From positions 1,674,001 through 1,738,000 of the forward strand of contig NZ_CP035807.1 in assembly GCF_008329945.1 (NCBI RefSeq): 64,000 nucleotides of DNA, read 5' to 3'. The notes below the pieces were generated by a model. It made no database searches. It saw only the letters and a program-made list of their open reading frames with translations, and was not told where the DNA came from. Positions 1 through 7,225 of this stretch are shown piece by piece. Both the position numbers and the translations under genes were made by a program. Each line of letters opens with the position of its first letter. Position 1 is the stretch's first letter. The DNA comes from Thiospirochaeta perfilievii (GTDB taxonomy: Bacteria > Spirochaetota > Spirochaetia > DSM-2461).

Positions 1-693
1 TTTTAGTGATTGATATTCAATATATGCAATATTATTTTTAAGAATTTTAGATTTATCAAAATATTTATTATTGTTATATTTTCCTGAAAATCTAACAATA
101 TTATTAGACCAATCATTTTCAACAATATTCCATTCAAAATATTCAAATATGTCTGTATTTTCTAATAATTCTGAAAAGTTCTTCTTAAATGAATAAGACA
201 CACCTATACCAAAACTACTATAAGTATAATCTGGATAATAATCTATTGAATTTTCAGGATAAGAACCTCTAACATTATTTATATTTTTATCATATTTACT
301 ATCTCTATTAATTATATATTGTTTTATCTTTATTTTACCTACATTTGCTGTAAAACTATAAATAGGATGTGATAGTACTGCGAAAATACTTAGTGAGATT
401 ATAACTACAATAGAAAAAATTAACCATTTGAAAACTGTGACAATATAATTATTTTTAGTATTTAATTTAACTTTGAATAATAATTTTTTAATCTTTACTA
501 ATAAAAGAAATAGTACATAACAAAAAATAAAAATAATAATTATATATAATATTTCTCTCCATACTGTTTTTATAATATTTCCTTGCATTTTATTAGAGAA
601 AAAATTTAGAATCGTTACTATTATTGAAAAAGCTATTAACTTAGCATCAATTTTAAAAAAATCTATTATTTTTTTTTCACTTTGTTCGTTCAA
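1..693 (-). CDS. Membrane protein, cassette gene, 3' end outside window
   Basis: An open frame runs without a stop from a TTG at 693 to the window edge (231 codons). A GGAAGG ribosome site lies six bases before the TTG. Two hydrophobic stretches near residues 45-65 and 90-112 suggest membrane segments, separated by a short Lys-rich loop. The C-terminal half looks soluble and is rich in Asn, Tyr and Ser. I do not recognise a family. It lies left of an attC-like site and points the same way as the other cassette genes, so it is probably an integron cassette gene. Very low GC fits its neighbours. Confidence 0.6.
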   Translation of the reverse strand, partial: MNEQSEKKIIDFFKIDAKLIAFSIIVTILNFFSNKMQGNIIKTVWREILYIIIIFIFCYVLFLLLVKIKKLLFKVKLNTKNNYIVTVFKWLIFSIVVIISLSIFAVLSHPIYSFTANVGKIKIKQYIINRDSKYDKNINNVRGSYPENSIDYYPDYTYSSFGIGVSYSFKKNFSELLENTDIFEYFEWNIVENDWSNNIVRFSGKYNNNKYFDKSKILKNNIAYIEYQSLK

Positions 694-832
694 TTTTTAC
701 CTTCCACACTATTAATATTATTTAAAATATCTTATCTAATGTAAAATATCAACATTTTTTATTCAAACCTCATAAATATTTTATTACGATATTCCCTGTA
801 AATAACCTAATTAAACTTTCACCTGAAATATG

Positions 833-943
833 TATAACGTCCTGTTGAGTAGAAAGTTTGTTCCGCAGGATTGGCGCAGTCTTTGCATTTTTCTTGCACA
901 GACTGTGACAAAAAACTTTTCTACTCCTACAGTTTGTTATCTG
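833..943 (-). repeat. attC site A (integron recombination site)
   Basis: The ends form the inverted core pair TATAACG / TTTGTTATC. The internal GGATTGGCGCA and TGTGACAAAAA blocks recur in the other sites of this array. The inner arms GTAGAAAGTTT and AAAACTTTTCTAC pair with each other. Read on the minus strand the order of cores matches canonical attC sites (TAACAAA near R'', CGTTA at R'), so cassettes are oriented leftward. Confidence 0.75.
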
Positions 944-1183
944 AAAAATGCAGTGATTTAAGAAAAAAGAGTCTATATATTATCATTTTTCATTTTAGTT
1001 CATATTTACTGAGCAATCATCCCGATTCACCCATAATATAATTAGGCAGTTTCTCAGTCATTTTAGTTTTTGTACTAACAATGATAAAGGATATAAAAGT
1101 ATTTATCCTCCCGCATTAAATAAATTAAGTGATCCATCGTTTTAATCCAGAAAAAGTGTGTTCAGTAATTAAGAATTAAATTC

Positions 1184-1317
1184 ATTTAGATAAACTTTGC
1201 TTTAATTAATAGTAATCTTATTAAGAGTAAAATTATATTACTAAGCCCATTTAGTGAAACTTAGTTCTTAATAAATAGTGATCTTGTTAAGAATAAAATT
1301 ATAATACTAAACCCATT
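1184..1317. repeat. Two-copy direct repeat, 65-bp period
   Basis: The block around 1211 (AGTAATCTTATTAAGAGTAA) recurs diverged at 1276 (AGTGATCTTGTTAAGAATAA). Both copies are preceded by a CATTTAG-type stretch and followed by CTAA(G/A)CCCATT. It lies inside the gene-free cassette. Confidence 0.6.
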
Positions 1318-1518
1318 ACGAAAGAAATTTATTTTCATCTATAATTGTACTATTAGAAATTAATTAAAAAGATATTTGATAAAAGTAGGGGGCTTATTTT
1401 GATAATTATCGTATAAAATAAATTATCTATATCGGCATTATTTGTAAATATTATTTAACTAATTTGAGTATTTTATATCATTATTTTATATTTTAAGATT
1501 AATATCAATATTTTATTA

Positions 1519-1534
1519 ACCGCCTTTTGGCGGC
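1519..1534. repeat. Conserved CCGCC hairpin beside attC B
   Basis: The sequence ACCGCCTTTTGGCGGC forms a compact GC-rich hairpin directly abutting the core of attC B. Nearly the same hairpin (ACCGCCTTTGGCGGC at 3276-3290) abuts attC D. On the minus strand it is the first element after the recombination point, so it may be a cassette-borne terminator. Confidence 0.5.
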
Positions 1535-1671
1535 AGATAACGTCCATTTAACCTGCCGATTCGTCACGGAGTGTTGGCGTGATTTTTGAATGGAGGGACG
1601 ATTAGTCCTGGAATGGCTGAAAGCAAAAATCATGACAAAGAATCGGACTGGTTCAAATGTTTGTTATGTAG
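1535..1671 (-). repeat. attC site B
   Basis: Begins CAGATAACGTCC and ends TTTGTTATGTAG. The inner arms AACCTGCCGATTCG and CGGACTGGTTCAA pair imperfectly. GTGTTGGCGTG and CATGACAAAGAA correspond to the conserved inner blocks of sites A, C and D. The long central part fits the large variable loop seen in long attC sites. Confidence 0.8.
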
Positions 1672-1932
1672 CGCCCCCAGTTTTGAAATAAGGGGTCTAT
1701 AGACCCTATTTCAGAAGATTTCTGACGGAGTAAAACTTTGTTGAAGCCTTTAGGCTGAACCCTGGCTGACCGGATCATATCATGTAATTATAAAAATAAC
1801 CAAAGGTAAAAGTTTAGACTTACAGTCCCCTATTTTTCCTTTTTTTATTTTTTAATATGTTTTAAAATCTCAATTTTTTACTAGTTAGAATCTGATTATA
1901 CCCCAACTTAACATTGAGTCGCAAAAGTGCCT
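1672..1932. other. Short gene-free cassette with a near-perfect palindrome
   Basis: This 260-base segment between attC B and C has no reading frame with a ribosome site. Its main structure is a near-perfect 30-base palindrome at 1684-1713 (TGAAATA...GGGGTCTATAGACCC...TATTTCA), which could be an operator, a small-RNA terminator or a remnant of a mobile-element end. Confidence 0.45.
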
Positions 1933-2052
1933 ACATAACGTCGTTTTAACCTGCCGGATTGTGCCCGAAGGGATTGGCGCTTATTTTGCATTAGAGCGAA
2001 GCGGGCAAAATATGTGACAAAAATCCGGACTGGTTCAAAACTTTGTTATCTG
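1933..2052 (-). repeat. attC site C (belongs to the brnTA cassette)
   Basis: Begins ACATAACGTCG and ends CTTTGTTATCTG. The arms AACCTGCCGGATTGTG and AATCCGGACTGGTT are complementary, and the inner GGGATTGGCGC and TGTGACAAAAA blocks are those of site A. On the minus strand it follows brnA directly, the normal place for an attC in a gene cassette. Confidence 0.82.
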
Positions 2053-2077
2053 GGAACATCAGTTATTTATTGATACT

Positions 2078-2326
2078 TCATGCATGATGTGCTTCAACAT
2101 AACTTCTTAAAATATTATTTATTTTAGATTGATACCCTCTACCATCCGATTTGAAATAATCTATTATATCTTGATCTAATCTTATGCTTATTGCTTTCTT
2201 TTGCTTTGGGTACACAGGTTTTACATTAGCCCAGAATGTTTTATCTAATTCAGGTATATCTGAATAATCAATATCTTTATCTTTTATTGATTTTATTTCA
2301 TGTAATCTTTTTTTATCGATAGTCAT
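2078..2326 (-). CDS. brnA: BrnA family antitoxin
   Basis: 82-aa partner of BrnT. The C-terminal half is a ribbon-helix-helix DNA-binding region (AISIRLDQDIIDYFK, then GYQSKINNILRSYV), as in BrnA, which neutralises BrnT and represses the operon. The start is taken at the second ATG because AGGAG lies eight bases before it; a longer form from 2350 would overlap brnT by 38 bases. The gene sits between brnT and attC site C, so the pair makes up a cassette. Toxin-antitoxin cassettes are known to stabilise integron arrays. Confidence 0.88.
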   Translation of the reverse strand: MTIDKKRLHEIKSIKDKDIDYSDIPELDKTFWANVKPVYPKQKKAISIRLDQDIIDYFKSDGRGYQSKINNILRSYVEAHHA

Positions 2327-2585
2327 AATATTTACTCCTCTCTCTTTCATTAGCTTTCCTAGCTGAAATAATTCTTATATTTCCAAACCTGTCAGTGTGA
2401 ACAAGTACTAAAACAATATTTTTACTTACTTCTCCAATTGTTATTTCTCTGGTTTCTCCATAATTTTTTCTATCATCAATCCAAGTTAAACAATCACTCT
2501 TAAAAACCTCTACGGCTTCATCAAAATAAATACCATGTTTCTCATAATTAGATTGATTTTTATTTTCATCCCATTCAAACTTCAT
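2313..2585 (-). CDS. brnT: BrnT family ribonuclease toxin
   Basis: 90 aa, the usual length for BrnT, a RelE-fold ribonuclease toxin. It opens with FEWDENKNQSNYEKHGI and ends with ISARKANERERSKYYDYR, both hallmarks of the family; the Arg and Glu residues of the latter belong to the active surface. It is transcribed before brnA, as in known brnTA operons. It is a cassette gene of the leftward integron array, preceded by a long AT-rich stretch with tandem repeats rather than by an attC at close range. Confidence 0.9.
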   Translation of the reverse strand: MKFEWDENKNQSNYEKHGIYFDEAVEVFKSDCLTWIDDRKNYGETREITIGEVSKNIVLVLVHTDRFGNIRIISARKANERERSKYYDYR

Positions 2586-2689
2586 AATTAATTATATACG
2601 TTTTGTATATACAATACAATCTTGATGAAATTTTTTTGAAATTTATATTTATTAAGAACAGTAGATTCAATTCGTTTCTGTAACTATTT

Positions 2690-3120
2690 TATTTTTAAAG
2701 ACACTATCAATTTGGGAAACCGTAGGTTTAAATTCCTTATTAGAACTATTTAATAGACACTATCAATTTGGGAAACCGTAGGTTTAAATTCCTTATTAGA
2801 ACTATTTAATAGACCCTATCAATTTGGGAAACCGTAGGTTTAAATTCCTTATTAGAACTATTTAATAGACCCTATCAATTTGGGAAACCGTAGGTTTAAA
2901 TTCTTTATTAGAACTATTTAATAGACACTAATACTTGGGTAACCGTAGGTTTAATTTCTTTATTAGAACTATTTACTTTAATAGACACCATTACTTGGGG
3001 TAACCGTAGGTTTAAATTCTTTATTGTAACTCCCTAATTTTAAAGGCACAATTAATTGGAAAACCATAGGTTATATTTATCAGTGAAACTATTCTAATTT
3101 TAATAAACAATTAATAAGGA
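2690..3120. repeat. Tandem repeat, about seven copies of 55-60 bp
   Basis: Units begin near 2700, 2756, 2812, 2868, 2923, 2983 and 3044, then decay. The first four are almost identical and divergence rises rightward. Each carries a small dyad AAACC-GTA-GGTTT followed by AAATTC(C/T)TTATTAGAACTATTT. There are no variable spacers, so it is not a CRISPR. It lies upstream of brnT in the same cassette interval. Confidence 0.85.
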
Positions 3121-3275
3121 AAAGAAGTATTATATAAAAACAATTTCCTTTCCTTTTTTTTTATGCAAGTGAAGAATTTATTGTTATACTCCACATATAA
3201 AAGTATTTATTTGTAAAACACAAACATAAACACAACTTTATTTATATTACTTTTTATTTTTTAATATTTTCCCTA

Positions 3276-3290
3276 CCGCCTTTGGCGGCA
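3276..3290. repeat. Conserved CCGCC hairpin beside attC D
   Basis: ACCGCCTTTGGCGGC abuts the start of attC D, matching the element beside attC B. The sequence beyond it differs between the two sites, which suggests the hairpin belongs to the recombination site boundary or to the start of these cassettes. Confidence 0.5.
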
Positions 3291-3421
3291 GATAACGTCC
3301 ACTTGAGATGACGGCTTCGAGCCTGGAGCGAAGCGGAAGGATTGGCAACCTACTTGCCCACGAAGTGGAACAGCAAGTAGGATGACAAAGAAACGTTCTT
3401 CTCCAAGTGTTTGTTATACAG
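3290..3421 (-). repeat. attC site D
   Basis: Begins AGATAACGTCCACTTGAGA and ends CCAAGTGTTTGTTATACA. The outer arms ACTTG and CAAGT pair, and an inner hairpin (CCTACTTGC / GCAAGTAGG) is perfect. GGATTGGCAA and GATGACAAAGAA match the conserved inner blocks. It directly follows the ATPase gene on the minus strand. Confidence 0.82.
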
Positions 3422-3426
3422 CCCCT

Positions 3427-4746
3427 CTATATATATTTATCTAAATTCTGCATTCCAAGTAATAAATATTCTACACTATAGTCTTTATATTTTTTTAATA
3501 ATTTTACAGATTTATTTTTTAGATCATTCATTTTAGCTTTATCAAGGTTCATTTTTATTTCGCCAATTATAATTTTTTTATCAAGATCATTAACAGCAAC
3601 TAAATCTATTTCATTAAGATTACCACGTTCCCAATAATTTCCAATAATATTAAATTCAGATTTCTCTTTGAAGATCTCTTGATACATCTTTTCTAATAAT
3701 GGGCCTTTATAAACCTGTATATATTTTTCATAATATTTTTTTATATATTCAAAATTATAATTTTCTATTGCAGTTCTATTTATTTGTATAAACCTAAACC
3801 AAAATTTTAAAAAATTATCTTTTATGTGATACTTTTGAACTTTTCCAGTTGGTTTCGCTCCTACAGGTTTATTTTTATTTATTAAGTCATAATCTATTTC
3901 TAGTTTTTCTAAATATCCACCAATATTTTTTTCTAGTATAGATTCTATTTCAGAACGAGATGTTCTACCCTCCGACATTAATTCTAGTATAGAGAAATAA
4001 GTTCCATATTCTTTTCCAAATTCTTCTATTAATATTGTTTTACCCTCATTAATAAATGGAGAATCTTCACTAATATAATAATCAATTATTAATTTCTCAG
4101 ACCATTTTTTATCATTAACTAGTATTTCTATATATCTTGGTATTCCACCAGTAATTAAAAATATTATGAACAGATTTTCAGTAGTAAAGCTATTATTATC
4201 TAACAATATTTGTTTTATTGTTTTTGGAGAAAAAGGTTTTAAGTATACTACCATATCAGCTCTACCAAATAATGGTTCTTTACTATTTTGAAATATCTTA
4301 TGCATTAATGAATATATTGATCCTATAAATATCACTTGCATTTTTGATTCAAACTTATAACTGTCCCATAAATTTTGTAAATCAGAATATACAGATGGAT
4401 TAATGTTATAGAACTCTTGAAACTCATCAATTATTATTACAATTTCTTCTTTCTTAGCTATTTCTAATAAAAGTTTGAATATATCTTTAAAGTTAGATAT
4501 TTCTCCAATCACTGGATAATCTAGTTTATCTTGTATTGTTGCAACGAATTCTTTACAAAGAAGCTTCTCTGATTTCTTTGATATAAATAAATAAAGTGAT
4601 TTCTTATTATTAGCAAATTTTGTAGCTAATGAAGTCTTCCCTATTCTACGACGTCCAGTAAGAACAGTCATTTTTGATGATGAACCTAATGTTGTGTATT
4701 GTTTTTCAAGAAACTGTAATTCCTTTTCTCTAGCGTAAAATTTCAT
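3427..4746 (-). CDS. AAA ATPase with DUF234 C-terminal domain, cassette gene
   Basis: 439 aa. The N-terminal P-loop ATPase has a Walker A near residue 31 (GRRRIGKTS), a Walker B near 103 (IIIDEFQEF) and a GS(I/Y)xSLM sensor region. The C-terminal part (from about 295, KYHIKDNFLKFWFRF, to the end) matches DUF234, a restriction-endonuclease-like domain common in archaeal-type ATPases that often turn up on mobile DNA. AGGGG lies eight bases before the ATG. The gene stops five bases before attC D, so it is a cassette gene. The cellular role of the family is not established. Confidence 0.85.
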   Translation of the reverse strand: MKFYAREKELQFLEKQYTTLGSSSKMTVLTGRRRIGKTSLATKFANNKKSLYLFISKKSEKLLCKEFVATIQDKLDYPVIGEISNFKDIFKLLLEIAKKEEIVIIIDEFQEFYNINPSVYSDLQNLWDSYKFESKMQVIFIGSIYSLMHKIFQNSKEPLFGRADMVVYLKPFSPKTIKQILLDNNSFTTENLFIIFLITGGIPRYIEILVNDKKWSEKLIIDYYISEDSPFINEGKTILIEEFGKEYGTYFSILELMSEGRTSRSEIESILEKNIGGYLEKLEIDYDLINKNKPVGAKPTGKVQKYHIKDNFLKFWFRFIQINRTAIENYNFEYIKKYYEKYIQVYKGPLLEKMYQEIFKEKSEFNIIGNYWERGNLNEIDLVAVNDLDKKIIIGEIKMNLDKAKMNDLKNKSVKLLKKYKDYSVEYLLLGMQNLDKYI

Positions 4747-5008
4747 TTAGTTTACCCCTTATAGTAATTGTAACACACATTATGATAACTGTCATTACTA
4801 TAAGAGAGCGTTTAGAGTCTGTATAACATATTATATAACTAGTTTTATACTTAATAATTAGTTTTTAGATATATTCATACACTGTTTTACTATTAACTCA
4901 GTGTAAGTACCTGACGTAACCATATAAAGACTCAATAGTTACAATTATATAGTTTACGTATTACTAAAGATTTTAGTAAGAATCAAGTTTTTATTCCAAT
5001 TCTAATAA
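4747..5008. other. AT-rich intergenic stretch, no gene seen
   Basis: This holds the presumed promoter of the ATPase gene and nothing else recognisable. In a complete integron the attI site and an integrase gene would be expected near here; no integrase reading frame is present on either strand. Confidence 0.4.
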
Positions 5009-5140
5009 CTGGCCGAGTAATACAATACTGCAGACAGTGTTGGCAGAATTATACCTGTAATATAAATACTATCTACAAAATAGTAAGTGGGCATACTAGC
5101 TAGAAAAGCGAAGCTTTAACATTGTGTTATGGATATGTAG
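5009..5140 (-). repeat. Degenerate attC-like site E
   Basis: The left edge AATAACTGGCCGAGTAA resembles the edges of the sites at 57105 and 57923 (AATTGGCC). It holds GTGTTGGCAG, like the inner block of site B, and ends AGCGAAGCTTTAACATTGTGTTATGG. The pairing is weaker than in sites A-D, so it is either a diverged or decaying site. Confidence 0.45.
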
Positions 5141-5372
5141 GGCAATATGCATACATCTGTTAGCCAAACTAACTTTAGCCTGTTCGCATGCTCAAGCAGT
5201 TAACTTCAGTTTACGACTAGGGAAGATCCCCTCGGAGTGAAGCGTAGCCCGAAAAAAGCCTCTCTCTGGACACAGAGCCCCCCCTAAAGGATCATAACCA
5301 GTTGTTTTTAAGTGTAAATATTTATGGCGTTACTGAAATCCCTTAATTAAAATCAATATTTTATAATCATCA
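5141..5372. other. GC-richer remnant at the array edge
   Basis: No gene is visible. The stretch contains CTGTTAGCCAAACTAAC, CAAGCAGTTAACTTC and AGTGAAGCGTAGCCCG, pieces that look like parts of further attC sites, and it differs in base composition from its surroundings. It marks the boundary between cassette array and conserved chromosome. Confidence 0.35.
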
Positions 5373-5400
5373 TTGACAGAATTCGATATATTTTTATATT
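5373..5400 (+). promoter_or_regulatory. Sigma-70 promoter of rex
   Basis: TTGACA at 5373-5378 and TATATT at 5395-5400 are separated by 16 bases. Transcription would start near 5407, just before the Rex operator. Confidence 0.65.
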
Positions 5401-5410
5401 ATTACCTATC

Positions 5411-5424
5411 GTGAAATTATTCAC
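5411..5424. promoter_or_regulatory. Rex operator (ROP) in the rex leader
   Basis: GTGAA-ATTA-TTCAC is a perfect dyad with the same half-sites and 4-base spacing as the known Rex operator TGTGAAC-GC-GTTCACA. It lies between the -10 box and the ATG, which would let Rex repress its own transcription when NADH is low. Confidence 0.7.
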
Positions 5425-5434
5425 TGGAGTTGAT

Positions 5435-6085
5435 ATGGAAAAGGAAGTTGACAAGATAATCATTCCTAAACCTGCAATAGTAAGGTTATCAACTCTCTTT
5501 GTCCTTTTAGAAAACCTAGAAAAAGAGGGACAAACAAAGATTTTCTCCGCCGAAATAGGTAAACTTTTAGGTGTTCCCTCCCATACAATAAGAAAAGATA
5601 TTAGTTTTTTGCGTCAGGCTGGAACAGGTAACGGCTATGAAATTTCAAATCTTAAAAATATAATTGCCGAATATCTTGGATTTAATAAATACAAAAAAGC
5701 GTGTATTGTTGGAATGGGGAGACTAGGAACTGTAATAACCACAAAAAACGGCTTTTATTCCAATCAATACGCTGTAGTAGCAGGCTTTGATAATAACCCT
5801 AAAAAGCTAAAAACAAGGCCAGATATGGAAATCTACCCTATGGATAAACTTAAAGAGATAATTGATAGGGAAAAAATAAAAATTGGAATTATTACAGTCC
5901 CTCAAAAAAGTGCTAGAAAAGTTGCAAATGACTTAATAGAGTGTGGAATTAAGGGTATTATTAATTTCTCCCCTGTTTTAATTGAAATAAACCGGGAAGA
6001 TGTATTTATTAGAAATATTTTTATTGCAGGTGAATTTAATATTTTATCAGCATTAATATCACAATATGAAACAAACAAACTTTAG
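5435..6085 (+). CDS. rex: Redox-sensing transcriptional repressor Rex
   Basis: 216 aa from the ATG at 5435, chosen because GGAG lies seven bases upstream; the GTG at 5411 is part of the operator instead. Residues 10-75 form the winged helix (IPKPAIVRLS, then GVPSHTIRKDISFL). A Rossmann domain follows with the NADH loop GMGRLG near residue 93. The end ILSALISQYE is the domain-swapped helix region. Rex represses fermentation and respiration genes and lets go of DNA when NADH binds. Here it precedes serC and serA on the same strand. Confidence 0.92.
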   Translation: MEKEVDKIIIPKPAIVRLSTLFVLLENLEKEGQTKIFSAEIGKLLGVPSHTIRKDISFLRQAGTGNGYEISNLKNIIAEYLGFNKYKKACIVGMGRLGTVITTKNGFYSNQYAVVAGFDNNPKKLKTRPDMEIYPMDKLKEIIDREKIKIGIITVPQKSARKVANDLIECGIKGIINFSPVLIEINREDVFIRNIFIAGEFNILSALISQYETNKL

Positions 6086-6086
6086 C

Positions 6087-6116
6087 TTGGTAGAATTGTT
6101 AAAACATTTCTACCAA
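6087..6116 (+). promoter_or_regulatory. Hairpin between rex and serC
   Basis: TTGGTAGAA and TTCTACCAA form a 9-base stem with a 12-base AT-rich loop just after the rex stop. No T-run follows, so it is more likely an RNA stability or processing element than a terminator. Confidence 0.4.
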
Positions 6117-6136
6117 ACGACCAAGGAGAGTACAAT

Positions 6137-7213
6137 ATGAAAAGAGTTTTTAATTTTTCCGCAGGACCTGCAATGCTTCCAGAAGAAGTATTAAAAGAAG
6201 CAGCATCAGAAATGCTAGACTACCAGGGCTCTGGTATGTCGGTAATGGAAATGAGTCACAGATCCAAAGAGTTTGTTGCTATATATGAAAATGCAGAAAA
6301 ACTTGTAAGAGAAGTAATGAATGTTCCAGATAACTACAAAGTTCTGTTTTTACAGGGTGGTGCTTCAACACAATTTGCTATGATTCCTGCAAACCTTATG
6401 AAAAAAGGTGGAAAGGTTGATGTAATAAATACTGGAGCATGGACTAAAAAAGCAGTTAAAGAGATTGGATTTTTTGGGAACGCTAATGTTGTAGCTTCAT
6501 CGGAAGATGATACTTTTACATACATTCCTAAAGATGTTAAATTATCTGGTGATGCAGACTATGTATATCTTGCTTCTAATAACACTATTTATGGTACAAG
6601 ATATGTAAATTTCCCAAAAACTGGAAATGTTCCATTAGTTGCTGATATGTCATCAAATATTATGTCAGAACCTGTTAATGTTTCAGATTTTGGTCTTATT
6701 TTTGCTGGTGCTCAAAAAAACTTAGGTCCTGCTGGAGTAACATTAGTAATTGTTAGAGAGGACTTAGTTGGTAATCATATAGATGGTACACCTACAATGT
6801 TACAATACAAAACTCATGTAGATGCATCCTCAATGTTTAATACTCCCCCAACTTATGCAATTTATGTTTTAGGAAAAGTTCTAAACTGGATTAAATCTAA
6901 GGGTGGTATCCAGGGTGTATATGAAAACAACCTAAAAAAAGCAAACCTTTTATATAACTTCTTAGATGAATCTAAAATGTTCAAAGGAACTGCAAAAAAA
7001 GAGGATAGATCTTTAATGAATGTTCCTTTTGTTACTGGAGATGCGGACCTAGATGCTAAATTTATTAAAGAAGCTACAGCTCAGGATCTTACAACCCTTA
7101 AAGGTCATAGATCTGTAGGTGGAATGAGAGCATCAATTTACAACGCTATGCCATATGAAGGTGTAGAGAAGTTAGTTAATTTTATGAAAGAATTTGAAAA
7201 GGCAAATAGCTAA
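6137..7213 (+). CDS. serC: Phosphoserine aminotransferase
   Basis: 358 aa, full length for SerC. It converts 3-phosphohydroxypyruvate and glutamate to phosphoserine in serine synthesis in the cytoplasm, using PLP. It starts with NFSAGPAMLPEEVL, has the GGASTQFAM phosphate loop near 75, the PLP lysine in GAQKNLGPAG near 194, and ends with the substrate-binding HRSVGGMRASIYNA. AAGGAG lies ahead of the ATG. serA follows after 12 bases, so the two serine enzymes are clearly co-transcribed. Confidence 0.96.
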   Translation: MKRVFNFSAGPAMLPEEVLKEAASEMLDYQGSGMSVMEMSHRSKEFVAIYENAEKLVREVMNVPDNYKVLFLQGGASTQFAMIPANLMKKGGKVDVINTGAWTKKAVKEIGFFGNANVVASSEDDTFTYIPKDVKLSGDADYVYLASNNTIYGTRYVNFPKTGNVPLVADMSSNIMSEPVNVSDFGLIFAGAQKNLGPAGVTLVIVREDLVGNHIDGTPTMLQYKTHVDASSMFNTPPTYAIYVLGKVLNWIKSKGGIQGVYENNLKKANLLYNFLDESKMFKGTAKKEDRSLMNVPFVTGDADLDAKFIKEATAQDLTTLKGHRSVGGMRASIYNAMPYEGVEKLVNFMKEFEKANS

Positions 7214-7225
7214 AAAGGATTAATA

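Larger units (their letters stand above)
944..1534. other. Cassette without a recognisable gene
   Basis: This stretch between attC sites A and B has no convincing reading frame on either strand and is extremely AT-rich. It contains an imperfect direct repeat with a 65-base period (1184-1317). It may be a non-coding cassette, a decayed gene, or encode a small RNA. Confidence 0.4.

Noticed and set aside
2690-3120. CRISPR array
   Set aside because: Units are contiguous 55-60-bp tandem copies without unique spacers, and no cas gene is in the window.
5411-5434. GTG at 5411 as the start of rex
   Set aside because: It has no ribosome site and is itself the first half-site of the Rex operator; the ATG at 5435 has GGAG in place.
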